This document shows, piece after piece, positions 34,599 through 42,753 of a DNA stretch of 55,213 nt. Both the position numbers and the translations under genes were made by a program. The DNA lies in the NCBI GenBank assembly GCA_021739645.1, contig JAIPBL010000038.1, forward strand, positions 1 to 55,213, written 5' to 3'. Under the pieces are notes generated by a model. That model was not told the DNA's origin and ran no database searches. It was given only the letters and a program-made list of their open reading frames with translations. Numbering within the stretch: the first letter of the stretch is position 1; every line of letters begins with the position of its first letter. Origin of the DNA: Saprospiraceae bacterium. GTDB lineage: Bacteria > Bacteroidota > Bacteroidia > Chitinophagales > Saprospiraceae.

Positions 34599-34707
34599 AA
34601 TTTTCCGTTATTGAGCGGTTTATTTTTGATGTCTGTGCGAAGATAGCCCTAGCCATTCAAGACAATTACTTTTTACGCTATCCTTTTACTTTCATAGTTA
34701 GAAAATT

Positions 34708-35331
34708 ATGTTCATCGAAATTCATCCTGTCTCACCAGAGCCTCGCAAAATTAAGCAGGCTGCCGACGTGCTGCGTGATGGTGGTATCGTCATTTACCCA
34801 ACTGATACGGTTTACGGTTTAGGCTGTGACATTTTCAACCACCAAGCGGTCGAAAAAGTCTGTAAAATCAGGCACCTTGACCCCGACCGGGCAATGCTTT
34901 CGTTGATTTGCAAGGACTTAAGCCAAGTCTCTGAGTATGCTTGGCAGATAGAGAATGAAGTTTTCAGGATGCTGAAAAAAAACCTGCCCGGCCCCTTCAC
35001 CTTTATTTTGCGTTCCGGCAACTCCGTGCCCAAGCTTTTTAAAAACCGGAAACGCACCATAGGCATCCGTATTCCAAACAACAAAATCGCCTTGGCTTTG
35101 GTAGAAGAATTGGGGAGGCCCATCCTTAGTGCTTCCTTAAAAATTGATAGGGAAGACGATGATTTTGATGAATATTTCACCGACCCGCTAGATTTTAAGG
35201 AGCATTTTGAGCATAACACCGACCTAATAATTGGTGGCGGGATGGGCGGCCAGATACCCTCTACCCTAGTGGACTGCTCAAATGACGAGATTGAAATCAT
35301 TCGCCAAGGTGCAGGCGAATTGAAAAGGTAA
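34708..35331 (+). CDS. Threonylcarbamoyl-AMP synthase (Sua5/YciO/YrdC family)
   Basis: 207 residues. The family core is present: IVIYPTDTVYGLGCDI, KIRHLDPDRAMLSLICKDL with the KxR/SxN region, PGPFTFILRSG, and GIRIPNNKIALALVEELGRP. Sua5/TsaC makes threonylcarbamoyl-AMP for the t6A37 modification of tRNAs; YciO-type members may differ. The protein has no Sua5 C-terminal domain. It is monocistronic, between two divergent/convergent - strand genes. Confidence 0.9.
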   Translation: MFIEIHPVSPEPRKIKQAADVLRDGGIVIYPTDTVYGLGCDIFNHQAVEKVCKIRHLDPDRAMLSLICKDLSQVSEYAWQIENEVFRMLKKNLPGPFTFILRSGNSVPKLFKNRKRTIGIRIPNNKIALALVEELGRPILSASLKIDREDDDFDEYFTDPLDFKEHFEHNTDLIIGGGMGGQIPSTLVDCSNDEIEIIRQGAGELKR

Positions 35332-35401
35332 GTAGTGGAAAGCAAATAGACAAAAGCACATTAGCCAGTAGCTGCTCGGAAGTGAAAAAGCCCTTCTTTT
35401 T

Positions 35402-36070
35402 TTACCTAAATTCACCTTTGTTCTTGAAATTGCTGAGGTAAAATTTCATCAGTCCCGCAGTGTTTTTGACTTTGAGCTTATGGATCAGGTTCCGGCGATG
35501 AGTCTCTACGGTTCGAGGGCTGATAAAAAGAACGGCGGCGATTTCTTTGTTGGTCCTCTCAGCAGCGATGTGCTCCAGAATTTCAAGTTCCCGCTCCGTC
35601 AGAGAAGCCTTTTCGGCAGGCTCTTTTGAGGCGGAAGGGCGGCCCACATTCTCAAGCATGGCGAAGATTTTTACCGATATTTCTTTTGCAAAATAGCTGC
35701 TACCATTGGCAATGGTTTTAATCGCCAACACCAATTCTTCGATAGGGGCTTCTTTTAAAATATAGCCCTTTGCCCCAGCTCGTAGCATATTCACTACATA
35801 GTCCTCGGTTTCAAAGGAAGTCAAGGCAAGTATTTTTGCGGCTGGGAATTCTGCTATTATTTTTCGAGTTGCGGCGATGCCGTCCATCACAGGCAGGTGG
35901 ATGTCCATCACGATGACATCTGGTTGGAGTTGGCAGGCGAGGCGGACTACTTCGTCGCCCTCTTTTGCTTCGCCTACTACTTTAAAACTTGCTTCCCTCG
36001 CCAAAAGGGTTGCCACACCTGTGCGGAACATTTGGTGATCGTCAGCCAATAGGATACGTGTACTGCTCAT
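35402..36070 (-). CDS. NarL/FixJ-type (LuxR) response regulator
   Basis: 222 residues. The receiver has the acidic pair in ILLADDHQMF, the Asp in VIVMDIHLPVMDG and the Lys in GYILKEAPIEEL. The C-terminal HTH_LuxR domain reads LTEREIEILEHI-like (LTERELEILEHIAAERTNKE) with ISPRTVETHRRNLIHKL. No sensor kinase is adjacent, so it is an orphan in this window. Two hairpins lie in the upstream region shared with aroE. Confidence 0.94.
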   Translation of the reverse strand: MSSTRILLADDHQMFRTGVATLLAREASFKVVGEAKEGDEVVRLACQLQPDVIVMDIHLPVMDGIAATRKIIAEFPAAKILALTSFETEDYVVNMLRAGAKGYILKEAPIEELVLAIKTIANGSSYFAKEISVKIFAMLENVGRPSASKEPAEKASLTERELEILEHIAAERTNKEIAAVLFISPRTVETHRRNLIHKLKVKNTAGLMKFYLSNFKNKGEFR

Positions 36071-36382
36071 AGCGATTGCTTGTTAGTGTTTGTTCCAATT
36101 CCAAAATAACGAATCAGTAAATCATTGAAAAACAATGATTTATGACGTGAATCCTAAGTAGTGTGAGACGGAAATGCACAATTGGATTACGAATGAATTT
36201 TCGTCCAATTGCTAAAAAAAAGGGGAAATTTTTCAATCGGGGAGAAGTAGAAATGAAGACTCAAAAATTATTTCAGTGAAAAAAAATGAGTTGCATCCCC
36301 AACAAAACTGTTCTCAAAAGTACAATTTATATTGGTGCTGTGCAAATTGCACCAAAAATCAATCAAGGAAACTTCCGCTTAA
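36071..36382. promoter_or_regulatory. Divergent regulatory region with two hairpins
   Basis: 312 bases between the LuxR regulator (-) and aroE (+). AAATCATTG (36119-36127) pairs with 36133-36141 over AAAAA. CAATTGGA (36179-36186) pairs with TCCAATTG (36204-36211), with an inner CGAA/TTCG pair. Nothing else is coding. The hairpins may act as operators or leader structures. Confidence 0.5.
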
Positions 36383-37153
36383 ATGAAAAATCACGTTGCT
36401 ATGCCCACCAAGATTAGGCAATTTGGTCTTATTGGATTTCCTATTTCCCAAAGCTTTTCACCGGGCTATTTTTCTGATAAATTTGAAAAAGAGGGGCTGA
36501 CAGATTGCCGCTATGATGCCTTCCCGTTGCAATCAATCGACCTATTGCCCAATCTGCTCAAAGATGTTCCAGCATTGGAGGGCCTCAATGTAACCAGCCC
36601 TTACAAATCACAGGTAATTCCATACCTCCACGAGCTTTCTGAAGAGGCGGCTGAAATCGGCGCCGTCAATGTCATTAAAATCAAAAATGGGCACTTGACT
36701 GGTTACAATTCAGATGTTTTTGGATTTGAAAAATCGCTGTTCGATTTTTTGCCCAATCCAATTCCGTCAGAATTGAAAGCACTTGTCCTCGGTACGGGCG
36801 GAGCATCAAAAGCCACCCAGTTTGTACTAAAAAAATTGGGCATACATTTTCAGTTGGTATCACGCCACCCCAGCCCAACAACCATAGTTTATGAAAATAT
36901 CTCACCAGCAATTTTTGACGCTCACAAACTAATCATCAATGCAACGCCGCTGGGAATGATGCCAAACATAAACGATTGTCCACCAATACCTTACGGATTT
37001 GCTGGGCCAGACCATTACTTCTTCGACCTTATTTACAACCCAGAAAAATCTAGCTTCCTCAATTTGGCCGAGACAGCTGGTAGCAATATCCAAAATGGCC
37101 TACCTATGCTATATTTGCAGGCCGAGCGAGCCTGGGATATCTGGCAGTCTTGA
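36383..37153 (+). CDS. aroE: Shikimate dehydrogenase
   Basis: 256 residues; an internal ATG at 36401 is an equally possible start. It reduces 3-dehydroshikimate to shikimate with NADPH in aromatic amino acid synthesis. Motifs: FPISQSFSPGYF, VTSPYKSQVI (catalytic Lys), GAVNVIK, TGYNSDVFGFEKSL (catalytic Asp), and the NADP-binding LGTGGASKATQFVLKKLG. The end reads QNGLPMLYLQAERAWDIW, typical of the family. A 7-base repeat array begins at its stop codon and runs to the rpiB start. Confidence 0.94.
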   Translation: MKNHVAMPTKIRQFGLIGFPISQSFSPGYFSDKFEKEGLTDCRYDAFPLQSIDLLPNLLKDVPALEGLNVTSPYKSQVIPYLHELSEEAAEIGAVNVIKIKNGHLTGYNSDVFGFEKSLFDFLPNPIPSELKALVLGTGGASKATQFVLKKLGIHFQLVSRHPSPTTIVYENISPAIFDAHKLIINATPLGMMPNINDCPPIPYGFAGPDHYFFDLIYNPEKSSFLNLAETAGSNIQNGLPMLYLQAERAWDIWQS

Positions 37154-37187
37154 CTCGAAACTCGCAACTCAAAACTCAAAACTTCAT
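37153..37187 (+). repeat. Five ACTCAAA-type units between aroE and rpiB
   Basis: Five 7-base units (ACTCGAA, ACTCGCA, ACTCAAA, ACTCAAA, ACTTCAT), 35 bases. The first base is the last base of the aroE stop and the array ends one base before the rpiB ATG at 37189. It therefore fills the entire intergenic space and replaces the ribosome binding region. Confidence 0.88.
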
Positions 37188-37188
37188 C

Positions 37189-37620
37189 ATGACAATCTCC
37201 ATCGGCTGCGACCACGCAGGTTACCCTTACAAAGACAGCATCATTCGCATGCTCGAAAAACAAGGCATCGAAGTGCTTGACTTCGGCACAAACTCCCCAC
37301 AATCTGTGGATTACCCGGACTTTGTCCACCCCACCGCCACCGCTGTCGAAGCTGGAAAAGCCCAATTTGGAATCGTGCTTTGCGGTAGTGGAAATGGTGT
37401 GGCCATGACGGCCAACAAGCACCAAGGTATCCGCTGCGCCTTATGCTGGAAGGTAGAGCTTGCCTCTCTTGCACGGCAGCACAACAACGCCAATATATTG
37501 GCATTGCCCGTTCGGTATGTAAGCAAGAAAATGGCCCTTGCGATGGTGAGAACTTTTTTGGAAAGTAAGTTTGAGGGGGGGCGGCATGAGGGAAGGGTAA
37601 ACAAAATTGCATGTCAGTAG
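37189..37620 (+). CDS. rpiB: Ribose 5-phosphate isomerase B
   Basis: 143 residues from the ATG at 37189 (MTISIGCDHAGYPYKDSI). It interconverts ribose 5-phosphate and ribulose 5-phosphate in the pentose phosphate pathway. The family motifs are clear: GCDHAG at the start, VDYPDFVHPTA, and the active-site loop GIVLCGSGNGVAMTANK with the catalytic Cys. An open frame begins 39 bases earlier but reads through the repeat array. It lies 35 bases after aroE and is probably co-transcribed. Confidence 0.95.
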   Translation: MTISIGCDHAGYPYKDSIIRMLEKQGIEVLDFGTNSPQSVDYPDFVHPTATAVEAGKAQFGIVLCGSGNGVAMTANKHQGIRCALCWKVELASLARQHNNANILALPVRYVSKKMALAMVRTFLESKFEGGRHEGRVNKIACQ

Positions 37621-37622
37621 GC

Positions 37623-38612
37623 TCATACTTCAAGCCGGTGCTTAAAGTTTGATGAGATATTATCTACCGTCCATGGCAGTTTTTTCACAAAAACAGCCTG
37701 ACGCTCCGGGCAATCTTGATTGGAGCAAATCTGACAGGAAAAATCCAGGCACCCATCCATGTGAACAAACATTTCAACACTTTCTCCAAATTTTTCCTTG
37801 ACCAACCCATCAATTTTATCCACCTCATCATGGGCGTCATGAACGTTCAAAAACCAGGGTACAGTGAGGTGAAAATCGAGGTGAAGAACACTGCCGTATT
37901 TGATGATGCGAAGGTTGTGCACATCCACCCAGTTGGCTTCCCGGTGCTCGTTCAGAGTGGCCACCACCTTGTCCAGCAATTCAGAATCGGCCTCGTCCAT
38001 GATGCCCGCAATGGAACTTCTCACGATTTTAACGCCAGTATAAATTATGACGAAAGCAAAAATTAGCGCCACCACGCTGTCCACCCAAGCCCACCCAGTG
38101 AAGCGCATCAGCACCAGCCCTGCAATGATACCAAGTGTCGTGTAAGTATCGGACTGGAGGTGCTTCCCGCTGGCAATGAGCGCCAGCGAATTGTTCTTTT
38201 CTCCACGGTGCACCGCCAAATACCCTACCCCGAAGTTGACGGCAGCAGCCACCCCCACGAGCAGGATGCCAAAGTCAAGGTTCCCAATTTCATGCGGATG
38301 CCGGAAATTGTTGATGGCCTCGTAAATAATCACTAGACCAGCCACCGCTATCAGTGTCCCCTCGATACCCGCCGAAATAAACTCCACCTTGCCGTGGCCA
38401 TAAGGGTGCTCCAAATCACGGGGTTTTGCGGACAATACCAGGCTGTAAAGCCCGATGAAACTGGCTACTACATTGACCGTGCTTTCCAGTGCATCGGTCA
38501 AAATGGCGACAGACGAGGTCATGTACCAAGCTACTACCTTGATGGCAAAAAGTGCCAGCCCAACTGCCACGACGAGCCTTTGGACATTGATATTTTCTTT
38601 AGCTGTGGTCAT
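37623..38612 (-). CDS. Cation diffusion facilitator (CDF) transporter
   Basis: 329 residues from the ATG at 38612. Six hydrophobic helices are visible to about residue 200. The metal site is in AILTDALESTVNVVASFIG (D-A-L-E rather than H-x-x-x-D) and DLEHPYGHGKVEFISAGIEG. The last 40 residues form a Cys-rich tail (DGCLDFSCQICSNQDCPERQ) after the cytoplasmic CDF domain. CDF proteins export divalent metals such as Zn, Fe or Mn. The start overlaps the stop of the AlkD-like gene by four bases, so both are one operon. Confidence 0.92.
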   Translation of the reverse strand: MTTAKENINVQRLVVAVGLALFAIKVVAWYMTSSVAILTDALESTVNVVASFIGLYSLVLSAKPRDLEHPYGHGKVEFISAGIEGTLIAVAGLVIIYEAINNFRHPHEIGNLDFGILLVGVAAAVNFGVGYLAVHRGEKNNSLALIASGKHLQSDTYTTLGIIAGLVLMRFTGWAWVDSVVALIFAFVIIYTGVKIVRSSIAGIMDEADSELLDKVVATLNEHREANWVDVHNLRIIKYGSVLHLDFHLTVPWFLNVHDAHDEVDKIDGLVKEKFGESVEMFVHMDGCLDFSCQICSNQDCPERQAVFVKKLPWTVDNISSNFKHRLEV

Positions 38613-39301
38613 TTTTGACTTTTGTTTGCAAGGATGAGGCGCATGGCTTCCCGCTTGGTGAGCGCCGAAAGCTGCGGATTGTTTTCTACAAAATCCGCTA
38701 CGCCCGCTTGGTCGGTTCGGGAGTGCTGGCGCAATGCCCACCCAGCACCCTTTTGCAGGAAAAATTCTTTTGAGCTTGCGATTTGCAGGATGCATTTTTT
38801 CATCAAATCAAAATCCGTCTTCTCCCGATACGTGAGCTGGAAAATGAGGCAGACCCGTTGCAGCCAAAAATTGCCGGAGGCCATCCATCGTTCGGTCATT
38901 GGCTGAATCAGTTCTGGAAATTTCTTGAAATGAATGCCGACCAGCTTGGAGAGCCAGTCCACGGTGTCCCACCAGCTTTTGGTGGAAATGAGTTCTTCGA
39001 GAAGATGGATGAAGTCGGTAGGCTGTTTTTTTAAAGTTTTTTGCACCATTTCCAGGGCGAAGTAATGCAACTCCCGGTGCACATCCTCAAAACAAAGCCG
39101 GGCAAATTCCTTTAGTTCCTCTCCTTCGAGGATACCTTTTTCTTTAAAAATGACTTTGGAAAGCGCCATCCAATGCCCAGCTTTCAGGCCATAATACTCG
39201 AATTGATTGCGCATGTAGCGCATTTGGCCTTGTGCCGTTTCCAAGTCACCTTTTTCCAGAAAAATGGCCTGGACGTGATGTAGGTATTGCTCCGTGGTCA
39301 T
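38609..39301 (-). CDS. DNA alkylation repair (AlkD-like) HEAT-repeat protein
   Basis: 230 residues from the ATG at 39301 (MTTEQYLHHVQAIFLEKGD). The all-helical HEAT-like pattern and the segments FEYYGLKAGHWMALSKVI and TKSWWDTVDWLSKLVG, QRVCLIFQLTYREKTDFDLM and AGWALRQHSRTD match the AlkD/DNA-glycosylase family, which removes alkylated purines. The WWDTVDWL segment carries the catalytic Asp and aromatic residues of AlkD. It overlaps the CDF transporter gene by four bases. Confidence 0.9.
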   Translation of the reverse strand: MTTEQYLHHVQAIFLEKGDLETAQGQMRYMRNQFEYYGLKAGHWMALSKVIFKEKGILEGEELKEFARLCFEDVHRELHYFALEMVQKTLKKQPTDFIHLLEELISTKSWWDTVDWLSKLVGIHFKKFPELIQPMTERWMASGNFWLQRVCLIFQLTYREKTDFDLMKKCILQIASSKEFFLQKGAGWALRQHSRTDQAGVADFVENNPQLSALTKREAMRLILANKSQK

Positions 39302-39321
39302 GTGGTCAATTGACAATTATT

Positions 39322-41427
39322 TCAAATCTTCGCTCCGCCGATTGTCTCCAAATAAATATCGTTGACAAAATTGAAGAACTGTTGGAGCGCATTGGTGCCT
39401 TTTGCGGTCATGTTGAGAAACATCTCGCTATCCACCGAATTACCCACTTTTTTCGAAGAAGTCGCTTCCACGCTGTAAAACTCCTTGCCGATATTATTCA
39501 GGTAGCCCATCATGCCGATGTTGGTGTCAGCTTGGCTTCCAGCCGCAGCGCGGAGTGTGTTCGGGATGTTCCAGTACACCACGGAGGCACTCTCACAAAG
39601 CCGCTTTTTATGGTTCTTCGGCAACCGCAGTTTTTTGGCAAAACCCTGCTCCAGGTTTTGCCTCATCAAGTAGGCGTTGTTCGTGAAAATGAGTACCCCG
39701 TTTTGTTTTGCGAGGTAAAACGCCATGCCGTCCAAGCCGGGCACTTCTATTCGGTAATAATTCCCTTCCGTGGTCAGCACCTTGCTGTGAACGCCTAAAT
39801 CAATGAATTTCTGGATGTCCTTGCCATTGCCGTAGGAGGCCAAAGCCGTAAAAATCGGCACCTGCTTCATCACCGTCGTGTCCTTGGCCGTGTAGTTGAA
39901 GTCAGCGTCGTAGTTGTAGGTCAGGGTTTTCGTTTCCACGGTTTGGATGCCTGAGACAGCCACCATCAGGTCGCCCTTGAGCAGGTTGCCCACTGCGTCT
40001 TCGTCAATGAAAATGCCGACGATTTTCATCATGTCCGCTGCCATTTCGCCATATTGAGGTGTGGCATCAAAGATTTTGTACATCAGTGACTTACTCTCCT
40101 CGATGGTATTTTTGATATTGTAATTGAGGTAAAAATAGCCGAACATTTCGTCGCCCCCCTTCACATATCGCAGGAATTTTTTGTTGAACTTGGTGTCCAA
40201 CGCCCGGTCGTAAAAACGCTTCATATCTTCGTTGAAAAATAACTGAGACCGCATTGCCATGCGCCCATCTTCGAAATTCAGGCCCAGGGAAAGGTAAGTG
40301 TCGCCATAAAAAACATCCATCATGCCGCCCATTGCCGACATCATCTGCTGGAAGCTATTGGTAGCTGCCATGCCCAAGCTAGCTTGCTGCAAGGAGGTCA
40401 TGCTTTCGGTCAAAAAGCCATAGTCCACCCATACATGCATGTCATTCGTTTTGCCTTTGGCCATGGCAAACCGCTCGTTGCGGGTTATCGGCTGCAAGTA
40501 TTGCTGGTTGAGGACCTTCACCACCCAATTGTAGGCTGCACTATCGTTTTTTTCCACCCATTCCATATCCTCCATTTCGTCAAAAGTGTAAGCCTGGCCC
40601 TCCTCATCAGTAAATTGGAAAGTACCTGGTGCCAACGTGTCCAACATTTCTGATGGGTCAGCATCTGCCGGCCAATCCAGATTATCGAAATCAACTTCTT
40701 CCTCAACCGTCGAATCGCTCGACAGCTCATGCCAAACCGTGTTTTCATCAATCACTTCGTCATCCGGCACTTCCTGCCAGATAATCTCATTTTCTGGGGG
40801 AATTGAGCTGTAGTCCTGAAATTCATCCCAATTACCTGCATCCCCGTCAGTCCATTCATTTTTATTTGGGTCATAGCCGATTTCGTGTTTCACCTCGATA
40901 ACAACCTCGTCGTTCCAAGCAAAAAGGTCGCTTCCCCTGTGCCAAATATTCATGCCAGCCACCTGTTCGTCGAAGGGCTTAAAATAATTGCCAGCCAACT
41001 CGCCCATCGCAGCTTCATAAAGCGCTTTGTTGCCGAGTTTGGTGATGATGGTGGTGTAGGTGTCGAATCCCACTTTCTCCACAAAAACCACAATCGGTTC
41101 CTTGGTGTCAAAACCGACGCTTGCGGGTGCGGAGAGCATTTTTTCCAAAAAAGCCTGAATCTTAGGATTGTCATCAAATTCCGGTGATTTCCCTAGCTCC
41201 TTCATCATCGCTTGATAAAAATCGTATTGCTGCAACTGCGCCAGGTTAACCTTTTTGTCGAGGTTTTGGAGGTTCAAGGTCACCACCACGTCCGCTGTGG
41301 AGGGTACGTATTTCAACACTGTTTGCCCTTGGACTAGCGGATAAAATACTGTAAAAAAAAGCAAGAACAACCCGGCTTTTGCGAAAAGCTGAATGTGCTT
41401 TGGGGAGTTTTTCAATAAATTATTCAT
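39322..41427 (-). CDS. Secreted DUF4836-like protein
   Basis: 701 residues with a signal peptide ending at VQGQTVLK. The mature start (LKYVPSTADVVVTLNLQNLD) and the later FFNEDMKRFYDRALDTKFNK are typical of large Bacteroidota proteins that I place, with moderate trust, in DUF4836. An acidic insert at about 190-290 (ENEIIWQEVPDDEVIDENTV) looks disordered and separates two beta-rich halves. Function unknown. It lies 20 bases upstream of the AlkD-like gene on the same strand and may be in its operon. Confidence 0.6.
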   Translation of the reverse strand: MNNLLKNSPKHIQLFAKAGLFLLFFTVFYPLVQGQTVLKYVPSTADVVVTLNLQNLDKKVNLAQLQQYDFYQAMMKELGKSPEFDDNPKIQAFLEKMLSAPASVGFDTKEPIVVFVEKVGFDTYTTIITKLGNKALYEAAMGELAGNYFKPFDEQVAGMNIWHRGSDLFAWNDEVVIEVKHEIGYDPNKNEWTDGDAGNWDEFQDYSSIPPENEIIWQEVPDDEVIDENTVWHELSSDSTVEEEVDFDNLDWPADADPSEMLDTLAPGTFQFTDEEGQAYTFDEMEDMEWVEKNDSAAYNWVVKVLNQQYLQPITRNERFAMAKGKTNDMHVWVDYGFLTESMTSLQQASLGMAATNSFQQMMSAMGGMMDVFYGDTYLSLGLNFEDGRMAMRSQLFFNEDMKRFYDRALDTKFNKKFLRYVKGGDEMFGYFYLNYNIKNTIEESKSLMYKIFDATPQYGEMAADMMKIVGIFIDEDAVGNLLKGDLMVAVSGIQTVETKTLTYNYDADFNYTAKDTTVMKQVPIFTALASYGNGKDIQKFIDLGVHSKVLTTEGNYYRIEVPGLDGMAFYLAKQNGVLIFTNNAYLMRQNLEQGFAKKLRLPKNHKKRLCESASVVYWNIPNTLRAAAGSQADTNIGMMGYLNNIGKEFYSVEATSSKKVGNSVDSEMFLNMTAKGTNALQQFFNFVNDIYLETIGGAKI

Positions 41428-41516
41428 TAATTTCTGGATTTAGAAAACACCTTGAAATGAGCTGAGAATTGCTCCAAACATACATCAAAACGGCAGCAAA
41501 TACAATCGGTTTCAAG

Positions 41517-41572
41517 TTTTTGGTTTTTGGTTTCAGGGAGCCACCCCGCTCCCGCTCTCACCCTCTCACCCT
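41517..41572. repeat. Short-unit array (TTTTTGG, CCCGCTC, CACCCTCT)
   Basis: TTTTTGG x2, TTTCAGG, GAGCCAC and CCCGCTC follow in 7-base steps from 41517, then CACCCTCT-type 8-base units to the stop of the lipoprotein gene. Units are diverged, so this is a weak example of the same type of array as in uvrA. Confidence 0.5.
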
Positions 41573-42232
41573 CTAAAAAGTCACCGTCTCCGATATGGTT
41601 CCTGTCCCTTTCATCAGTTCTGAAATTGGAAGTTGCAGCATGACCGCTTTGCCGCTGGGCGAAAGTTGTGCTTTGGGATGGCTAACGTTGCGAATGTTGC
41701 GGTCGAAACGGTAGATGCTGGTCATCGTCGCCGACTCCAGCACAAATCGCTGCATGGAAGGCAGTTCCGCAAACTCCCTGGCCTTGGCCGGGTAGCTCGA
41801 AAACCGCCTGAATTGCCCGTTGTTGTAACCAAACCCCGACTTGCCCGATGCGGCATGTTTACCCGCTTTGTCGTACTCCTTCGCCACGATTTCCATCGCT
41901 TTGTTCAGCGCCTCCACATGGGCAAACCGTCCGCTGACCGTGAAAATATAGTTCGACCAGTCGCTTTTTGTCATCACCACCGACATGCCCGGCACTTCGG
42001 CCACGCTCCTTTTTATTTTCACCAGATTTGCCTCAACCTCCTCCCTTGGCGGCACTTTGTAGCCCTCCACCGACCCCATCGCCATGTACTTTGCCACGTT
42101 GTCCTTGCTCTGGCTGAGGTTCACCACGAACGACACCTCACCGCTGCCGTCGGCCTTCATGTTCACTTCCTCCCGGATTTCGAAGCAACCGGAGAGGAGG
42201 AGGGATGCGATGATTACAAGTAAAATTCTCAT
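41573..42232 (-). CDS. Lipoprotein of unknown function
   Basis: 219 residues from the ATG at 42232 (MRILLVIIASLLLSGCFEIR), a clear lipobox LLSGC. The mature part (EVNMKADGSGEVSFVVNLSQ, then NYIFTVSGRFAHVEALNKAM) is mainly beta. The pattern of a lipoprotein beginning with a DGSGEV strand recalls LppM-like lipoproteins, but I would not assign a family. The start is chosen because the upstream open frame contains short-unit repeats rather than protein-like sequence. Confidence 0.75.
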   Translation of the reverse strand: MRILLVIIASLLLSGCFEIREEVNMKADGSGEVSFVVNLSQSKDNVAKYMAMGSVEGYKVPPREEVEANLVKIKRSVAEVPGMSVVMTKSDWSNYIFTVSGRFAHVEALNKAMEIVAKEYDKAGKHAASGKSGFGYNNGQFRRFSSYPAKAREFAELPSMQRFVLESATMTSIYRFDRNIRNVSHPKAQLSPSGKAVMLQLPISELMKGTGTISETVTF

Positions 42233-42246
42233 TATCGTGGTATTTA

Positions 42247-42313
42247 ATGATGAATGATGGAATGATGAATCCGGGCTAATCATTCATCATTCCACCATTC
42301 ATCATTCATCATC
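42247..42313. repeat. Fold-back array of ATTCATC/GATGAAT units
   Basis: ATGATGAATG-type units at 42247-42270 face their reverse complement ATTCATC units at 42279-42313 around CCGGGCTA. The main repeat is 7 bases (AATGATG / CATTCAT). It lies between two small - strand genes and can form a long hairpin. Confidence 0.8.
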
Positions 42314-42611
42314 ATCGAAAGTACATCAACACCGCACCAAACGCCGTAATCAGCGCAATCAGCACCGACGCCATTTTGATGGAATACTGGATATGGTTCG
42401 AGAAGTCGAGAATGTCCTGCCGCATATTCGGGTATTTTGGCAGCACCTCCTCCTCCATTTTTTTTCGGTTAAACAGGTGCGCTGCGCCGAACTCCACTCG
42501 GTTTTGCACCAAACGCTTGTAAGTCTTCAAGACTTTGGCCCTGAAATAAACGTTGACGAAAAGCATGGCAACAAACAGGCCTATGAGCAGAAATGCAAAG
42601 ATTTTGAACAT
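42312..42611 (-). CDS. Small two-helix membrane protein
   Basis: 99 residues from the ATG at 42611. Two hydrophobic helices: FKIFAFLLIGLFVAMLFVNV at the start and ASVLIALITAFGAVLMYF at the end. Between them is a basic/acidic stretch with KRLVQNRVEFGAAHL. Family not recognised. It is divergent from the patatin-like gene and followed by a lipoprotein gene on the same strand. Confidence 0.7.
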   Translation of the reverse strand: MFKIFAFLLIGLFVAMLFVNVYFRAKVLKTYKRLVQNRVEFGAAHLFNRKKMEEEVLPKYPNMRQDILDFSNHIQYSIKMASVLIALITAFGAVLMYFR

Positions 42612-42753
42612 CTGAAGTTTTGTTTTCTTGCAAAAGTACAACTTGAAATGAATTGGGCAGATTGCGCTATTTTTGTTTGTCAATGTCTCCGGCCAAAATA
42701 TTAAAGGTCTGCCCAATAAATTGGGCGACCACAAGCCATTACCAAAAATCTAC

